Assembly: GCF_037974265.1 (NCBI RefSeq)
Contig: NZ_CP150233.1
Location: 2,666,001 to 2,730,000, forward strand
Source of the DNA: Paenibacillus sp. FSL R5-0623
GTDB lineage: Bacteria; Bacillota; Bacilli; Paenibacillales; Paenibacillaceae
Direction of reading: 5' to 3'
Length of the DNA: 64,000 bases
Position numbers and translations under genes: made by a program. This document shows positions 26,940-36,289 of this stretch, piece by piece. Every line of letters starts with the position of its first letter. Position 1 is the first letter of the stretch. Under the pieces are notes generated by a model. The model saw nothing but the letters and a program-made list of their open reading frames with translations. It had not been told where the DNA came from and did not search any database.

Positions 26940-29687
26940 ATGTCGAAATCCATTACAGAGAGCCGATCTCTGTTTGAACAATTGTATACGCACGCACCAA
27001 TCGGCATTGCTGTCGCATCGCATGTAAATGGACGGTGGTTGCAGCTTAATCCTGCATTTTGCGAGATGCTTGCATACAGTGAAGATGAACTGATCGATAC
27101 GTCGGTCATACATATGATCTACGAAGAAGATCTGCACATGGAGGATTTTCGCAGCAAGTTTTGGGAAATGACCCATGAAACAAGTCCGATGTACGAGACA
27201 GAGGTTCGTCTGAAACGAAAGGACGGTTCGTTATTATGGGCAACCATTAGTGCCTGCATTGTTAGGGATGAAACGAATGGTGAGCCCTTGTATTTGCTGG
27301 TACAAGCTGCTGATATTACGAAACAAAAAGATGCAGAGGAAATCCTCATTGTGCAACGTAAACAATTGGAAGAGAGCAGTCGCATCTCTCGGCTGTTGGC
27401 GGAGTCTTCACTAGACCTGATTGCAATACATGATGCCGATTCTAGTCGTACATTTAAATATGTATCAAATGCATGTAAAAGCATGTTGGGCTATGAGCTG
27501 GAAGAAGTTATAGGTAAGCCGGGAACATTTGTTATCTATCCGGAGGATGTCCCTTTGGTTGAAGCGTACGTAGAAGAGCAGAGAAAGGGTCTGGCTCCCA
27601 AACGGCTCAATTATCGCCTGCTACATAAGGATGGATCTACGGTATGGGCAGATACGATTACGCACTATGTATATGACGATTCAGGTGAATTGATGGAGAT
27701 GATCGCCGTAACCCGGGATATCACAGCCAGCCAGCAACAACAGTTAAGCATGCAGGAGTACAGATCGTTATTTGACTGTAATCCCCTTGGTGTGGCTTCT
27801 CTTGATCTGGAAGGCAATCTGCTGAAAGCCAATATGGGTCAGGAACAGTTGACGGGACACACCAAAGAGGAGCTGCTGAGTCGACCTTTTGATCACCTCA
27901 TTGATCCTGTGGATCTGGAGAAGACTCGATATCATTTTGAGGAGACGGTGAAGGGCAATGCACAGAGTTACGAGGTAGGCCTAATTCACAAAAATGGGCA
28001 GCGAATTGAAACAAATGTGATTAATGTTCCTATTATCCTTGAGGAGAAAGTTGTCGGGGTCTATGGGATTACCAGTGACATTACAGAGTCCAAACGTTAC
28101 GTCGAGGAGATCGAGAATCTTAGTTATGAACGGGCATTGATTTTGAATGGCATGTCTGAGGGGGTTATTGGACTGGACTTGGATGGGAATCTGAACTTTG
28201 CCAATCCGGCCGCTGCGGAGATCATGAACTTCTGTCCAAGTGAAATGAATGGCAAACCATTAGAGCAGATGATGATCCAAATGCAGAGCGATGGCATCCC
28301 ATACCCATCCAAGGATACACCTATTCTACAGGCTGTTCGTGAGGGACGAGGTCTGCCGCGTACCGAATCTGTATTCTGGAGACAGGATGGGTCCAGTTTT
28401 CTGGCGGAGTTCCAATTGAAGCCGATTATGGATCAGGGTAGAACCCGCGGAGCAGTTCTGGTCTTCCGTGATATGACATCTGTTAAGGACATCATACGTG
28501 CCAAGGAAGCAGCAGAGCATGCAGACCGAGCCAAGTCCGAGTTTCTCGCCATCATGAGTCATGAGCTTCGTACGCCATTAAACGGCATCATGGGCATGGC
28601 CCATCTGTTAATGGAAACCGAGCTGGATGATGAACAGAAAGGTTTTACGGAAATTATGATTGATAGCGGGGAATCCCTTTTGTACATTTTGAACGAAATT
28701 TTGGATTTCAGCAAAATCGAAGCTGGCAAAATGGATCTTGAGCGCGCACCTGTAGATATTAAGGCGATGCTGGGCGGGGTGATCGAGCTGTTTGCACTGA
28801 AGGCATCAGAGAAAAATATTGAACTCTATTGTGAAATGTCGGATCACATTCCTGAACGCATTCGAGGGGATGAGACACGAATCCGGCAGATTTTGATTAA
28901 TCTGGTGGGTAATGCCGTTAAATTCACAGAGCAAGGCCGCATTAAGGTGAGCGTAGGTGCTGATTTCTCAGATGAGCATGGTCAGGATAAACTGATGTTG
29001 ACCTTTAAGGTGAGAGATACAGGGATCGGCATTCCAATAGAAAAGCAGCATCAATTGTTTCAATCCTTCTCACAGCTTGATCCGGCCATCAATCGCAAGT
29101 TTGGCGGGACAGGTCTAGGCCTTGCGATCAGCAAAAAACTGGTTGAGTTAATGGGCGGAGCGATTGGCGTACAGAGTGAGATCGGTGAGGGGGCAGAATT
29201 CCAGTTCACCCTCGTAGTGGAGCGGTGGTTAGAGGAAAGTAATGATCCGATCAAAATCACCGCGAATGATGAACTGCAATTGGATCGAGCTAGTCTTGCC
29301 CATGACATCAAAATTTTGATTGCTGAGGATCAAACGGTCAACAGTCATCTGTTGGAGGAGATGCTGCGCAAGTTTGGCGGAGTATGTGATATCGTTGAGA
29401 ATGGTGCACAGGCCGTCGATTCTTTGAACAAGGTTCAATATGACTTGGTGTTTATGGATATTCAAATGCCAGTTATGGATGGGATTGAAGCGACCTGCCA
29501 CATCAGACAGAGCCACCCAGAAATACCGGTTATTGCAGCGATTACAGCTTTTGCAGGCGCCGGCGACCGTGAGAAGTGTCTGAAATGTGGGATGCAGGAC
29601 TTTATCAGCAAACCGTTCCATTCCACGGAGATTAGCCGCGTACTGAATACATGGGTTCCATATATTCGTTCTCAAAGGATAACGTAA
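26940..29687 (+). CDS. Multi-PAS hybrid sensor histidine kinase
   Basis: A 915-residue soluble kinase; no membrane segments are seen. Four PAS domains fill about the first 510 residues (starts near FEQLYTHAPIGIAV, SRISRLLAESSLDL, YRSLFDCNPLGVAS and RALILNGMSEGVIG). The HisKA domain follows with phospho-acceptor His541 in MSHELRTPLNG. The ATPase domain (NLVGNAVKFTEQGR, DTGIGI, GGTGLGLAISKKL) precedes a C-terminal receiver with Asp840 in FMDIQMPVMDG. ATG 26940 is chosen because AAAGGAGG lies 7 bases upstream; an earlier in-frame codon lacks one. No partner response regulator or HPt protein is adjacent, so output is unknown. PAS domains may sense redox, oxygen or small ligands. Confidence 0.94.
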   Translation: MSKSITESRSLFEQLYTHAPIGIAVASHVNGRWLQLNPAFCEMLAYSEDELIDTSVIHMIYEEDLHMEDFRSKFWEMTHETSPMYETEVRLKRKDGSLLWATISACIVRDETNGEPLYLLVQAADITKQKDAEEILIVQRKQLEESSRISRLLAESSLDLIAIHDADSSRTFKYVSNACKSMLGYELEEVIGKPGTFVIYPEDVPLVEAYVEEQRKGLAPKRLNYRLLHKDGSTVWADTITHYVYDDSGELMEMIAVTRDITASQQQQLSMQEYRSLFDCNPLGVASLDLEGNLLKANMGQEQLTGHTKEELLSRPFDHLIDPVDLEKTRYHFEETVKGNAQSYEVGLIHKNGQRIETNVINVPIILEEKVVGVYGITSDITESKRYVEEIENLSYERALILNGMSEGVIGLDLDGNLNFANPAAAEIMNFCPSEMNGKPLEQMMIQMQSDGIPYPSKDTPILQAVREGRGLPRTESVFWRQDGSSFLAEFQLKPIMDQGRTRGAVLVFRDMTSVKDIIRAKEAAEHADRAKSEFLAIMSHELRTPLNGIMGMAHLLMETELDDEQKGFTEIMIDSGESLLYILNEILDFSKIEAGKMDLERAPVDIKAMLGGVIELFALKASEKNIELYCEMSDHIPERIRGDETRIRQILINLVGNAVKFTEQGRIKVSVGADFSDEHGQDKLMLTFKVRDTGIGIPIEKQHQLFQSFSQLDPAINRKFGGTGLGLAISKKLVELMGGAIGVQSEIGEGAEFQFTLVVERWLEESNDPIKITANDELQLDRASLAHDIKILIAEDQTVNSHLLEEMLRKFGGVCDIVENGAQAVDSLNKVQYDLVFMDIQMPVMDGIEATCHIRQSHPEIPVIAAITAFAGAGDREKCLKCGMQDFISKPFHSTEISRVLNTWVPYIRSQRIT

Positions 29688-29693
29688 CAGAAA

Positions 29694-29730
29694 AATAACC
29701 TGTGCCTTGAAATTCAAGGTACAGGTTATT
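29694..29730. terminator. Bidirectional terminator between convergent genes
   Basis: AATAACCTGTGCCTTGAA pairs with TTCAAGGTACAGGTTATT around a very short loop, with A-rich and T-rich flanks. It can serve both the kinase gene and the minus-strand gene ending at 29738. Confidence 0.85.
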
Positions 29731-29737
29731 CTGTCAT

Positions 29738-29950
29738 TTACGACCAGCCTCCGATTAACCCGGAGAGAGTCACACATTCGTCATCTTCCAAATCTGCAAT
29801 CAGAGTGAGTTCTTCGTTGTCTTGTGGATCAACGGAGAATAATTCACGGCGTCCGTCCTCATGCACAATAATGACTAACTGATGGCCGCTCTTTGTATCA
29901 AACTGGTACTTAACTCCGATACCAGGTAGTGGGCATTCGCGGATATTCAT
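29738..29950 (-). CDS. Stand-alone KhtT-type N-terminal domain protein
   Basis: A 70-residue protein closely matching the N-terminal domain of KhtT, the regulatory subunit of the KhtU K+/H+ antiporter: MNIRECPLPGIGVKY, HEDGRRELF and a C-terminal GLIGGWS that corresponds to ILGGMV. The ligand-binding RCK_C domain that normally follows is absent; the reading frame simply stops and a terminator comes next. ATG 29950 follows AGAGGTG by 9 bases; GTG 29962 overlaps that ribosome site. No antiporter gene is adjacent. It may be a genuine short regulator or a truncated gene that still has good expression signals. Confidence 0.8.
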   Translation of the reverse strand: MNIRECPLPGIGVKYQFDTKSGHQLVIIVHEDGRRELFSVDPQDNEELTLIADLEDDECVTLSGLIGGWS

Positions 29951-30067
29951 GAAACTTGTCACCTCTTTAGCTTTGCTTAATAAAAAATTAACCGTTCACA
30001 CAGTACGGATGTATTCTACTATCCATAACACCGTTTGGCAAGTCACAAATAAAATTGGTGTGAAGAA

Positions 30068-30823
30068 TTAATTTTTCCCGCGATGTGACCTTGCACTTTG
30101 GTGCTGTCTGGCCCGTCTGCGACGAACAAAAAACCAAATGAGCAGAGCAGCGATTATTAGTAGGCCAATGACTGCAATGATAATGATGTTCCGAATATTG
30201 GGAACCTGTACAGTCAGATCCAGTTTATTCATCTGGAGGGGTGAAACGTGCCAAATCAGCGTTTTTCCGCCATCCTCTACCTGATCTGCATTGGAATCAG
30301 CTGCCTTGATGGGCAAAGACAACTTAAAGTCAAAGTTAACATCCTTTAACAAGAGGTTCTTAAGAAATCTGGGTACCTTGTTGATCTGATTTTTGATCTC
30401 ACCATCGGGCATGGACTCCATGAGATCGGCTTCTGCTGTAATATGCATTTTGGAAGTGAAGAAGCCAGGTGAAGTTGATTGTTCAACCTTGATCCCTTGT
30501 GGTAACTTGGACGTATTAAAGCTGGTTTTATTGCTTTTTTCATAATGGGTGGTCGCTGTGAGTTGCTTCTGATCTCCCTGTTCCGAAACCTCTGCATGGA
30601 AGTTATTTCGATTCAATGCATCTGCGATCAGAGGCATGAGATTTTCTTGCCCGATCTTTCCAAGAGCCGAGTTCTTTACGTTGAGATTGAGATCCAGATC
30701 CGTTGATCCATCCATATTCACCGTTAGATGGGCTTCTCCATCCGCACAGGCGGATAAAATAGATAACATAAGGGTTAGTAGAACAGTAAGCATTAGCTGA
30801 CGTAAGGGAATGCGAGTCGACAT
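30068..30823 (-). CDS. DUF3153-like membrane lipoprotein
   Basis: A 251-residue lipoprotein of unknown function. A signal peptide with lipobox LSAC (LMLSILSACADG) is followed by an extracellular beta-rich domain (AHLTVNMDGSTDLDLNL). One C-terminal transmembrane segment (about residues 214-236) and a very basic tail (FVRRRRARQHQ) follow, so the protein is anchored at both ends. This layout matches DUF3153-type proteins; the match is by eye. ATG 30823 is chosen because a TTG at 30832 is too close to the AAAGG ribosome site. Confidence 0.83.
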   Translation of the reverse strand: MSTRIPLRQLMLTVLLTLMLSILSACADGEAHLTVNMDGSTDLDLNLNVKNSALGKIGQENLMPLIADALNRNNFHAEVSEQGDQKQLTATTHYEKSNKTSFNTSKLPQGIKVEQSTSPGFFTSKMHITAEADLMESMPDGEIKNQINKVPRFLKNLLLKDVNFDFKLSLPIKAADSNADQVEDGGKTLIWHVSPLQMNKLDLTVQVPNIRNIIIIAVIGLLIIAALLIWFFVRRRRARQHQSARSHRGKN

Positions 30824-31070
30824 GTCTTTCAACCTTTCTACGTAAAATCCAATTCCAATTCATAGAAGTATAGTATACACCGTAAGGTTGGCGGATGAAA
30901 CTTTGAACAGTGTAGCAAGATGAGAATGATACAGTATGATTGTGGAAATAATTGATTTATTAAAATTAAAGATTTCGTATTTTTGTCAATGTTCGGTCAA
31001 TTCAAACGGAGCTTCACAGTGTACACTAGTAGTAGTGTGATGAATATACGGAAGCAGGGAGGTTACATTC

Positions 31071-31163
31071 ATGACATATATCATTATTATGGCTGTTATT
31101 ATGGTCGTAGGCATGGTCGGAATGGGCTGGTTCTATCGGATTATGGACAAAGACCAAAGCTAG
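31071..31163 (+). CDS. 30-residue single-pass membrane protein
   Basis: A very short gene with a strong GGGAGG ribosome site 7-8 bases before the ATG. The product is nearly all one transmembrane helix (TYIIIMAVIMVVGMVGMGWF) with a short polar tail ending in DKDQS. No family is recognised. A hairpin follows about 40 bases later, so it looks like a monocistronic small membrane protein. Confidence 0.65.
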   Translation: MTYIIIMAVIMVVGMVGMGWFYRIMDKDQS

Positions 31164-31200
31164 TATTCCTTAAAATGTGGAACAGAAGAGACAAGCCTAT

Positions 31201-31230
31201 AAGCTGGCTTCGCTAACGCGAGGCGGGCTT
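31201..31230 (+). terminator. Probable terminator of the 30-residue gene
   Basis: AAGCTGGCTTCGC pairs with GCGAGGCGGGCTT around TAAC, with two wobbles and one mismatch. The T-run after it is poor. Confidence 0.45.
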
Positions 31231-31428
31231 ATTTGTGTTGAAAAACTCCTCGATTACGTGACCTTACATTGGCGCGTAATATATATAACCAATGATGTTG
31301 CGCAATTTGACCGATGGACAAATATTTTTCGTAAAGATGGGATTTTTTAGCTGCTCTTTTGTATAATAGGGGGTAGTTTAACTCGGGATACTCCCGAAAT
31401 TCTGCCAAACAGGAAAGGGTGTACATAA

Positions 31429-33123
31429 ATGAAATTTAGTGAGTATACGTATACACGTCCGAATCTGGAACACATCAAGACATCTTTCCGTGAGCTGTTG
31501 AGCGGTTTTGAAGCTGCAGCAACGGTTGAAGAACAGAGTGGGTTCATGGATCAGATTAACGCGCTGCGCAGTGATTTTGAGACACAAGCCCAATTGGTCT
31601 ACATCCGTTATTCCATTGATACCAATGATGAGTTTTACAAGGCGGAGAACGAATTTCTGGATGAGAATGCACCCATTGTGCAGGAATATATTACGGATTT
31701 TTACCGTGCACTGGTTAACTCCAAATTCCGCAATGAGTTGGAACAAAAATGGGGTTCACAGCTGTTCCAACTGGCAGATCTTTCACTGAAAACATTCAGC
31801 CCGGAAATTATTGAAGAACTCCAGAAGGAGAACAAACTTTCCACAGAATACAATCAATTGATCGCATCCGCCAAAATTCCGTTCGAAGGTGAAGAACGCA
31901 CGTTGCCACAGCTTCATCCATTTGAACTGTCCACGGATCGCTCCATGCGTGAGCGTGCTTCGGAAGCCAGATACACTTTCATGGCTGAACATGAGGCTGA
32001 ATTCGATCGCATTTACGATGAACTGGTTAAAGTACGTACGCAGATCGCGAAGAAACTGGGCTATCCAAGCTATGTGGAACTCGGCTATGATCGCATGAAC
32101 CGTACAGATTACAACGCCGAGATGGTTGCCAACTTCCGTGCACAAGTTCGCGATTATATCGTGCCTGTGGCGACCAAGCTCAGAGAGCGCCAGCGTAATC
32201 GGATCGATGTGGATACATTGTATTATTACGATCAGGGCTTCAGCTTCAAGACGGGTAACCCGACACCTAAGGGTGACGCGGACTGGATTATCGAACATGG
32301 TAAAAAAATGTACGCTGAATTATCGCCAGAGACGGATGCATTTTTCCAGATGATGACCGAAAACGAGCTTATGGATCTGGTAAGCAAAAAAGGTAAACAG
32401 GGCGGCGGATATTGTACGTTCCTGAACGATTACAAAGTGCCGTTTATCTTCTCCAACTTCAACGGTACATCCGGTGATATCGATGTATTGACGCATGAAG
32501 CAGGTCATGCTTTCCAAGTGTATGAGAGCCGTGATTTTGCAGTGCCTGAATACAACTGGCCGACATATGAATCGGCTGAGATTCATTCCATGAGTATGGA
32601 GTTCTTCACATGGCCGTGGATGCAGTTGTTCTTCAAGGAAGATACGGACAAGTACAAGTTTGATCACCTGTCTTCCGGTCTGTTGTTTATTCCGTATGGT
32701 GTAGCTGTGGATGAATTCCAGCATTTTGTGTATGCGAACCCGGATGCAACTCCAACGGAGCGTAAGCAGGCATGGCGCAACATTGAGAAGACCTATCTGC
32801 CACACATCAATTACAAAGATAATGCGTATTTGGAGCAAGGTGGTTTCTGGCATAAGCAGGGTCACATTTTCTCATCGCCATTCTATTACATTGACTATAC
32901 CTTGGCACAAATCTGTGCATTCCAGTTCTGGAAACGCAGCAATGAGGACATGAAGTCCGCATGGGCCGACTATTTGACATTGTGCAAAGCGGGAGGAAGC
33001 CTGTCCTTCACTGGATTGGTTGAACTGGCTGGATTGAACTCACCATTCGAGGATGGCTGTGTATCCTCCGTAATTGGCGATATCGAGGCATGGCTTGACG
33101 GCGTGAACGATAAGGCGCTGTAA
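31429..33123 (+). CDS. M3 family oligoendopeptidase (PepF-like)
   Basis: A 564-residue cytoplasmic zinc metallopeptidase that cleaves short peptides. The zinc motif HEAGH starts at His356 in DVLTHEAGHAFQVYES, and the third ligand lies in ESAEIHSMSMEFF. The long N-terminal helical half and the C-terminal segment (HKQGHIFSSPFYYIDYTLAQ) are typical of M3 enzymes of this length. GGAAAGGG precedes the ATG. The gene is monocistronic, with a terminator after it. Confidence 0.93.
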   Translation: MKFSEYTYTRPNLEHIKTSFRELLSGFEAAATVEEQSGFMDQINALRSDFETQAQLVYIRYSIDTNDEFYKAENEFLDENAPIVQEYITDFYRALVNSKFRNELEQKWGSQLFQLADLSLKTFSPEIIEELQKENKLSTEYNQLIASAKIPFEGEERTLPQLHPFELSTDRSMRERASEARYTFMAEHEAEFDRIYDELVKVRTQIAKKLGYPSYVELGYDRMNRTDYNAEMVANFRAQVRDYIVPVATKLRERQRNRIDVDTLYYYDQGFSFKTGNPTPKGDADWIIEHGKKMYAELSPETDAFFQMMTENELMDLVSKKGKQGGGYCTFLNDYKVPFIFSNFNGTSGDIDVLTHEAGHAFQVYESRDFAVPEYNWPTYESAEIHSMSMEFFTWPWMQLFFKEDTDKYKFDHLSSGLLFIPYGVAVDEFQHFVYANPDATPTERKQAWRNIEKTYLPHINYKDNAYLEQGGFWHKQGHIFSSPFYYIDYTLAQICAFQFWKRSNEDMKSAWADYLTLCKAGGSLSFTGLVELAGLNSPFEDGCVSSVIGDIEAWLDGVNDKAL

Positions 33124-33198
33124 GCCTTCGTAAGGATGCTTTTAGTGAAAGTACCCAGTAAGGTATAAGTAGTGGATAAAGCTTTAAGATAGATAAGC

Positions 33199-33239
33199 AA
33201 GACGGCTTGGAGACCTTCGGGTGTCTGGGCCGTCTTTTT
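33199..33239 (+). terminator. Terminator after the M3 peptidase gene
   Basis: AAGACGGC pairs with GCCGTCTTTTT around a ~22-base loop with an inner ACC/GGT pairing. Confidence 0.75.
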
Positions 33240-33367
33240 CATTATAGGTAAAAATCAACCTTCAGTGTAACATTTATCGGACTCATTGTGATTTATTTCA
33301 CTATATCTGAAAACGGATTCAGTTACAATGGAGATAGTAAATCAGGGGTTACAGGAGGCTGGTTCAA

Positions 33368-34519
33368 ATGGCAACACATGCATATTATGTTCCGCCCGTG
33401 AACTTGATGGGTAGAGGTTGTTTACAGGAAGCAGGTCAGATGATTGAACAGATGGGTATCCGCAAGGCGCTGGTTGTAAGTGATCGTCAATTGATTACTT
33501 CAGGTGTTGCAGAGCAGGTACTGTCTATACTAAGAAAATCAGGGTTAGACTATGTAGTATATGATGAGGTTCAGCCTAATCCAACATGTCAGAATGTACA
33601 TGATGGACTACAAGTATTCCAGGATCATGGCTGTGACGCCATTATATCGATAGGCGGAGGTTCACCGCAGGATGCTGCCAAAGGGATTGGTATTGTAGCT
33701 ACGAACGGTGGGCATATCCGTGAATATGAAGGACTGCATCAATCGAAACATAAGTCCGTACCACTTGTGGCTTTTAACACAACAGCGGGCACATCGAGCG
33801 AGGTGACAATTAACTACGTGATTACAGATGAGGAACGTAAAGTGAAGATGGTGATGGTAGACCGCAACAGTCTGGTCTCCCTGTCGGTTAATGATCCGGA
33901 GCTGATGCTCAGCAAACCTGCAAGTCTCACAGCGGCAACAGGAATGGATGCCTTGACCCATGCCGTAGAAGCGATGGTTACACCGGGTGGATTTACAGTG
34001 ACAAGTGCGACAGCTGCAGCAGCTGTTGAACTGATCTTTGAATATTTGCCAAGAGCCGTGAGAGACGGCAGTGATCTGGAAGCGCGGGAACATATGACGT
34101 ATGCGTGTTTCCTTGGCGGGATTGCGTTTAATAATGCGGGTCTGGGTTATGTTCATGCGATGGCACATCAACTGGGTGGCGTATATGATCTGCCGCACGG
34201 TGTGTGTAACGCAATGTTACTCCCCTACGTGGAAGAGTTGAACGCCAAGCATGTACCCGGCAAATTCCGTCATATTGCTAAGGCAATTGGTATGGATGTG
34301 AAAGGCAGAAGCGATGAGGAGTGTTCAGATTACGTCATTGAGGCCATACGTCAGCTATCGAAGGAAGTCGGGATCCCTGAGAAACTGTCTGAACTGGGTG
34401 TAAAAGATCCCGATGTGGAACTGCTTGCCGATAACGCGATGAAAGATGCCTGTGCACCAGGCAATCCCTATCAACCGTCCAAGGATGAAGTGATGGATCT
34501 GTTCCGCAAAATTATATAG
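33368..34519 (+). CDS. Iron-containing alcohol dehydrogenase
   Basis: A 383-residue group III alcohol dehydrogenase. The NAD-binding turn is ISIGGGSPQDAAKGIG; metal-binding His residues lie in THAVEAM, VHAMAHQLGG and LPHGVCNAML. NTTAGTSSEVT is also family-typical. It would interconvert alcohols and aldehydes with NAD(H), but which alcohol is not evident. ACAGGAGG precedes the ATG. The gene is monocistronic. Confidence 0.94.
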   Translation: MATHAYYVPPVNLMGRGCLQEAGQMIEQMGIRKALVVSDRQLITSGVAEQVLSILRKSGLDYVVYDEVQPNPTCQNVHDGLQVFQDHGCDAIISIGGGSPQDAAKGIGIVATNGGHIREYEGLHQSKHKSVPLVAFNTTAGTSSEVTINYVITDEERKVKMVMVDRNSLVSLSVNDPELMLSKPASLTAATGMDALTHAVEAMVTPGGFTVTSATAAAAVELIFEYLPRAVRDGSDLEAREHMTYACFLGGIAFNNAGLGYVHAMAHQLGGVYDLPHGVCNAMLLPYVEELNAKHVPGKFRHIAKAIGMDVKGRSDEECSDYVIEAIRQLSKEVGIPEKLSELGVKDPDVELLADNAMKDACAPGNPYQPSKDEVMDLFRKII

Positions 34520-35093
34520 ACTGTTTCAGAAACGGATACACCAAAGTACGATCCTGTTGAAGCTATAGGATCATGGACCAAGCATGGTCAGAAAATAACA
34601 GACAAAATGAGCCGGGATCGAAGATCGAAAGGTCGGCTTTTTTGTCATGTGAACTCATTCTTTTTACTTATTTTTCCACTTAATGATTGCACAAAAACTA
34701 AAGGATTTTGCTTCCCTTTTATCGAATACAATATAAATAACAACGGCACGAGTAAGGGTAATCTTACCCGCAACTTGATGTCGATGTTTTCCAGTAAGAT
34801 TCCCCAGTCCGTTTCGTGTTTAATGTAAATAGGAGTAGTCTATTTCATTGTTCACGAGCTACACCTTAAGTCTGCATCTAACATTCACCTCTGTAAGACA
34901 GTCAAGCAATTCTACACCAGCATCATCTCTATTTCAGGCTTTACAATCCAAGAAGTTCAACTGCAATAAGATTCATTCAGTTACACATCTGTACAGCATG
35001 CTCCTAATCATGACAACAGTGTCCACACAACAGAATATCGATTATGGGCTCTGAAATGAATCAGAACGAATGCACGTGGAGGAGGCTGTAATG
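34520..35093. other. Long non-coding gap before glgC
   Basis: No supported gene. A terminator lies at 34610-34644. A possible promoter is TTGCTT near 34708 and TATAAA 18 bases later. A palindrome GGGTAATCTTACCC occurs near 34756. Two short open frames (34607-34828 and 34848-35054) have no ribosome site and unlikely composition. If the promoter is real, the glg transcript has a leader of over 300 bases, for which I see no known riboswitch. Confidence 0.45.
34610..34644 (+). terminator. Terminator after the alcohol dehydrogenase gene
   Basis: AGCCG pairs with CGGCT followed by TTTTT; an inner GATC/GATC pairing lengthens the stem. Confidence 0.6.
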
Positions 35094-36263
35094 ATGGCGA
35101 AAAAAGAAGTTGTAGCGATGCTACTTGCCGGAGGGCAAGGTAAGAGGTTAAAAGGATTGACCAAATCACTGGCTAAGCCGGCAGTATATTTTGGCGGCAC
35201 GTACCGGATCATTGATTTTCCGCTGAGTAACTGCTCTAATTCTGGTATTGATACAGTGGGTGTATTAACTCAATATGAACCACTTGTCTTACATTCCTAT
35301 ATTGGCATTGGCAGTGACTGGGATCTGGATCGGAAAAACGGCGGGGTATATGTACTTCCTCCACATGAACGTGAAGACGGTAGCAACTGGTACCGGGGTA
35401 CAGCGGATGCGATCTTCCGCAATCTGAACTTTATTGAACAATTCGATCCTGAGCATGTGCTCATTCTGTCAGGGGATCATATCTATAAGATGGACTACGA
35501 AAAAATGCTCCAGTATCACAAAGAAAAAGATGCGGATTGCACCATATCGGTCATTGATGTCTCATTGGAAGAAGCCAGCCGATTCGGGGTGCTGAACACC
35601 AACGATGACTATAGCATCTATGAATTTGAAGAAAAACCTCCTGAGCCCAAGAGCACACTGGCTTCGATGGGTATCTATCTCTTCAAGTGGGATGTACTGA
35701 AACGTTTCCTGATCCAGGATGAACAACAGGCATCCACCTCCTATGATTTTGGTAAAGATATCATTCCGTTATTGCTTGAAAATGAAAAATCCTTATACGC
35801 ATATCCGTTCGAAGGGTATTGGAAAGATGTAGGTACCATTCGCAGTCTGTGGGAGTCGAATATGGATTTGTTGGACGAAGATACCCCGTTTAACCTGAAT
35901 GACCCGGACTGGCGTATTTTCACACGTAATCCAAACCAACCTGCACAATACATCTCGCCTTCGGCCAAAGTGCGGAATTGTATTATAAGTGAAGGCAGTG
36001 TGGTGCATGGAGAGGTCAATCATTCCGTTCTATTCTACGGAATTGAGGTTGGGGAGAACAGCGCCGTTATAGATTCTGTCATCATGCCAAGGGTGAAGAT
36101 CGGGCAAAATGTGCGTATTCACCGAGCAATCATTGCAGAAGGATTGGTTATTCCGGATGGAACACAGATATCGCCTGCACCGGAAGATGAGAGTGATATA
36201 TTGCTCGTGGATCAGGAAGAACTGGAACGTCAGCTTCGCCAAGGAATAACCAGCAAGGCCTAA
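35094..36263 (+). CDS. glgC: Glucose-1-phosphate adenylyltransferase, catalytic subunit
   Basis: A 389-residue enzyme that makes ADP-glucose from ATP and glucose 1-phosphate, the committed step of glycogen synthesis. The nucleotide-binding opening is [17 protein letters not shown], with [23 protein letters not shown] and [13 protein letters not shown] following. The C-terminal left-handed beta-helix is visible ([16 protein letters not shown]). Two tandem ATGs (35091, 35094) follow GGAGGAGG; the second gives the usual opening. glgD lies 26 bases downstream. In Bacillus the active enzyme is a GlgC/GlgD complex. Confidence 0.95.
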   Translation: MAKKEVVAMLLAGGQGKRLKGLTKSLAKPAVYFGGTYRIIDFPLSNCSNSGIDTVGVLTQYEPLVLHSYIGIGSDWDLDRKNGGVYVLPPHEREDGSNWYRGTADAIFRNLNFIEQFDPEHVLILSGDHIYKMDYEKMLQYHKEKDADCTISVIDVSLEEASRFGVLNTNDDYSIYEFEEKPPEPKSTLASMGIYLFKWDVLKRFLIQDEQQASTSYDFGKDIIPLLLENEKSLYAYPFEGYWKDVGTIRSLWESNMDLLDEDTPFNLNDPDWRIFTRNPNQPAQYISPSAKVRNCIISEGSVVHGEVNHSVLFYGIEVGENSAVIDSVIMPRVKIGQNVRIHRAIIAEGLVIPDGTQISPAPEDESDILLVDQEELERQLRQGITSKA

Positions 36264-36289
36264 TTGAAGTCAAAAGGACGGTGCATGCG

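Noticed and set aside
34607..35054. Two open frames of 73 and 68 codons in the gap before glgC
   Set aside because: Neither has a ribosome site, the composition is unlike the neighbours, and the first overlaps a terminator stem.
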